DNA of 37,646 nucleotides from Novosphingobium sp. (lineage in GTDB: Bacteria > Pseudomonadota > Alphaproteobacteria > Sphingomonadales > Sphingomonadaceae), in the NCBI GenBank assembly GCA_031285165.1, contig JAITWR010000107.1, positions 1 through 37,646 on the forward strand, written 5' to 3'. The notes below the pieces were generated by a model. The model was given only the letters and a program-made list of their open reading frames with translations, was not told the DNA's origin and searched no databases. The translations under genes and the position numbers were made by a program. This document shows positions 37,549 through 37,646 of this stretch, one piece after another. Each line of letters begins with the position of its first letter. Position 1 is the stretch's first letter.

Positions 37549-37646
37549 CCGATGAACAGAAACTCGCGCTGGAACTGGAAGCATTTCTGGACAGCCATCC
37601 AGACCCTGCATCGGCTGGTTCGCCGCTATTCCGCAGAGCCGTTGAG
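37545..37646 (+). CDS. Hypothetical protein, N-terminal fragment (runs off right edge)
   Basis: MTDEQKLALELEAFLDSHPDPASAGSPLFRRAVE; ATGA overlap with upstream ORF. Confidence 0.55.
   Translation, partial: MTDEQKLALELEAFLDSHPDPASAGSPLFRRAVE

Noticed and set aside
1-37646. CRISPR arrays, rRNA, tRNA, intact IS elements
   Set aside because: No regularly spaced repeats, tRNA cloverleaf/TpsiC signature, rRNA sequence or transposase ORF recognised by eye

Overview
GC-rich window from an alphaproteobacterium, most likely Sphingomonadales (Novosphingobium/Sphingobium-like, judged from protein style and repeat families). Flanks are core metabolism: aroC (partial), tyrB-type aminotransferase, ribD-ribE, SCO/YcgN/YgjP-like genes, COQ9, feoAB, ssb, arsC, yqgE, tyrA-hisC and metX-metW. 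Between about 14.7 and 28.1 kb lies an uncharacterised accessory catabolic locus. It has a TonB-dependent receptor divergent from a P450 + acyl-CoA synthetase pair, converging on an eight-gene minus-strand operon (DUF1214-like protein, three SDRs, sulfotransferase, Zn-type MDR, Gfo/Idh/MocA, carboxymuconolactone decarboxylase-like), with an FAH-family hydrolase next to it. A perfect 20-bp AT-rich palindrome sits upstream of that operon and no regulator is encoded in the window. The right end (after about 36.1 kb) looks like mobile DNA: a 5'-truncated serine-recombinase relic and small orphan ORFs. Several repeat families are visible: a 30-bp perfect inverted repeat and a 19-bp hairpin of the same CCCTGAAC..GTTTCAGGG family; a 107-bp MITE-like element bounded by CTAG with a truncated second copy; and a pair of related ~130-145 bp intergenic elements 32 kb apart, one abutting the recombinase relic. 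All function calls come from reading the sequence and from memory of protein families; no database search was run.
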